A DNA stretch of 27,615 nt from the NCBI GenBank assembly GCA_035390965.1, contig DAOPKE010000032.1:1-27615 (forward strand), given 5' to 3'. Below the pieces are notes generated by a model. The model made no database searches and was not told where the DNA came from. It saw only the letters and a program-made list of their open reading frames with translations. This stretch comes from GWF2-43-63 sp035390965 (GTDB lineage: Bacteria; Bacteroidota; Bacteroidia; Bacteroidales; DTU049). Shown in pieces: positions 26,756-27,615 of this stretch (its first letter is position 1; the number at the start of each line of letters is the position of its first letter). Position numbers and translations under genes: made by a program.

Positions 26756-26771
26756 CTGTTTGATCAAACAG
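26756..26771. promoter_or_regulatory. 16-bp perfect palindrome upstream of the TonB receptor gene
   Basis: CTGTTTGATCAAACAG is fully self-complementary. It lies 26-42 nt upstream of the receptor ATG and overlaps the stop codon of the Cys-rich gene. There is no T-run, so an operator for a dimeric regulator is more likely than a terminator; this is inference. Confidence 0.5.
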
Positions 26772-27219
26772 TGAAACAACAATCAATTTTTAATGCATGA
26801 TGCTTAATAACCGTGGATTTACCTGACAATTCAGGTGGGGAAGAATAATCGCCGGATAAATAATCCTTTGTAATTTTCATCTCCGGATCAACAAAAACAA
26901 TCTTAACCGCAGGATTCAGTAACGAAGAAAGATTTGAAATTTCCGGACGTTCCTCTGATTGCGAAACATTATCAACAGTGCGAATAAAAACATGCACATT
27001 TTCACAACACGAAGTTTCTTTTTCATCGTGGCCGCAACAAGATGAATTACAGGTGCGGGAATGCTCAGCGTACTCATGTTCACAAGACTCAGGTGACTGA
27101 AAAGAAACCATCATTTCACCTGTTGTGTGGCACATATGTTTGAAAATATTAAATCCTCCCGATGAAAAAACCATCAATGGGATAAGGACCAACACAAAAC
27201 TATTGCGCAATATTTTCAT
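26764..27219 (-). CDS. HYC_CC_PP-type Cys-rich secreted protein
   Basis: 151 residues. A hydrophobic leader (about 1-22) is followed by FKHMCHTTGEMM, then the Cys clusters CEHEY, CNSSCCGHDEKE and SCCENV, and near the C-terminus SSPPELS and IDCCFTV. The order of His-x-x-Cys, CC, CC and PP matches the HYC_CC_PP family, small Bacteroidota proteins of unknown function found next to TonB receptors and HMA proteins. Adjacent Cys and His suggest metal binding in the periplasm. It is the first gene of the operon, 34 nt before the TonB receptor gene. Its promoter box lies only 4 nt before the start codon, so the mRNA is probably leaderless. A later Met (residue 16) would destroy the leader peptide. 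Confidence 0.82.
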   Translation of the reverse strand: MKILRNSFVLVLIPLMVFSSGGFNIFKHMCHTTGEMMVSFQSPESCEHEYAEHSRTCNSSCCGHDEKETSCCENVHVFIRTVDNVSQSEERPEISNLSSLLNPAVKIVFVDPEMKITKDYLSGDYSSPPELSGKSTVIKHHALKIDCCFTV

Positions 27220-27223
27220 GCCG

Positions 27224-27252
27224 CAAAGTTACGAAACAAAAACAAAAATCAA
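27224..27252 (-). promoter_or_regulatory. -33/-7 promoter of the metal operon
   Basis: On the minus strand TTG (27252-27250) and TAACTTTG (27231-27224) are separated by 18 nt, a good consensus match. Four bases separate the box from the ATG at 27219. Confidence 0.65.
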
Positions 27253-27285
27253 CTCGTTCAAACAATGTTTCCCGGCTGATATTTA

Positions 27286-27615
27286 TCAGTTTCCTGTTTT
27301 TTGATAAATCTGCAGATACTTATGCACATTCTTTGTCAAATCATATCCGTATGCCGACCGAAAACGCAAATCATTTTTATCAAAATTTTTCTCAGCAATA
27401 CGATTGCAAATATTCATATAATCAGTATCCCTTGTGTATTCTGCAACAAAACCAAAACCATCCTTTTCTATATTTCCGAGATCACCAACGCCAGCATTGC
27501 AAATAACCGGAACGCCCATGGCAAGCGACTCGCCAAGCTTTATGGGCGATGATGCCATTTTGCTGAATGCCGGTTTAATAAACAGGATGCTATAATCGGC
27601 CAGCGAAAGAACCAG
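27286..27615 (-). CDS. Glycosyltransferase, C-terminal part (runs off the window)
   Basis: The reading frame is open to the window edge, giving the last 109 residues of a larger protein; the internal Met at 27558 is not the real start. The motif SKMASSPIKLGESLAMGVP followed by ICNAGVGDLG is characteristic of GT4-type (GT-B fold) glycosyltransferases: the E of KLGE contacts the sugar nucleotide, and the following GVP loop is conserved. It would transfer a sugar from a nucleotide donor during surface-polysaccharide or glycoprotein synthesis; donor and acceptor cannot be told. It lies 66 nt upstream of the metal operon on the same strand, but that operon has its own promoter. Confidence 0.82.
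   Translation of the reverse strand: MVLSLADYSILFIKPAFSKMASSPIKLGESLAMGVPVICNAGVGDLGNIEKDGFGFVAEYTRDTDYMNICNRIAEKNFDKNDLRFRSAYGYDLTKNVHKYLQIYQKTGN

Overview
The window looks like chromosomal DNA of a Bacteroidota bacterium, probably Bacteroidia, from an environmental or metagenome assembly (there is a 100-N scaffold gap at 6564-6663). The evidence is lineage-typical content: a DUF4270-type lipoprotein next to glmS, a GldB-like gliding lipoprotein, a secreted multidomain protein ending in a type IX secretion (T9SS) sorting domain, a HYC_CC_PP-type Cys-rich protein upstream of a TonB receptor, and repeated use of the Bacteroidota -7 promoter element TAnnTTTG. Shine-Dalgarno sequences are almost absent, with one exception.

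Layout. 1-4567: cation/proton antiporter, DUF4270 lipoprotein and glmS. 4568-5929: a gene-poor stretch with dispersed repeats, a strong hairpin, a small broken gene (5155-5361, minus) and a 102-bp inverted-repeat element. 5930-9847: a two-gene overlapping unit, a small secreted protein with three exact-period 30-residue repeats followed by a very large glycine-rich T9SS cargo protein interrupted by the gap. 9905-10771: a secreted protein of unknown function on the minus strand. 11092-14571: gldB (minus), divergent from an outer-membrane beta-barrel gene and glutamine-dependent nadE. 14947-16281 (minus): mrp followed by a NifU-type scaffold protein, for Fe-S cluster assembly. 16410-21847: uvrA overlapping by ATGA a tandem CbbX-like AAA+ protein with an unusual duplicated N-terminal region. 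21992-23354: three small membrane proteins. 23786-27219 (minus): a probable heavy-metal (perhaps copper) operon of Cys-rich protein, TonB receptor, HMA metallochaperone and exported HMA protein. 27286-27615: the C-terminal part of a glycosyltransferase running off the window.

The most interesting signals are these. (1) Intergenic islands (4568-5050, 10772-11091, 14572-14946, 23355-23723) share short sequences in both orientations. They include a hairpin present at 4987-5040 and 23549-23583 with aligned 16-nt arms and one compensatory base-pair change. (2) The uvrA / tandem-AAA pair. (3) Several genes whose -7 box lies only 4-10 nt before the start codon, which predicts leaderless or nearly leaderless mRNAs. 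(4) The metal operon, with a 16-bp perfect palindrome directly upstream of the TonB receptor gene. No tRNA, rRNA, CRISPR array or intact transposase was seen.
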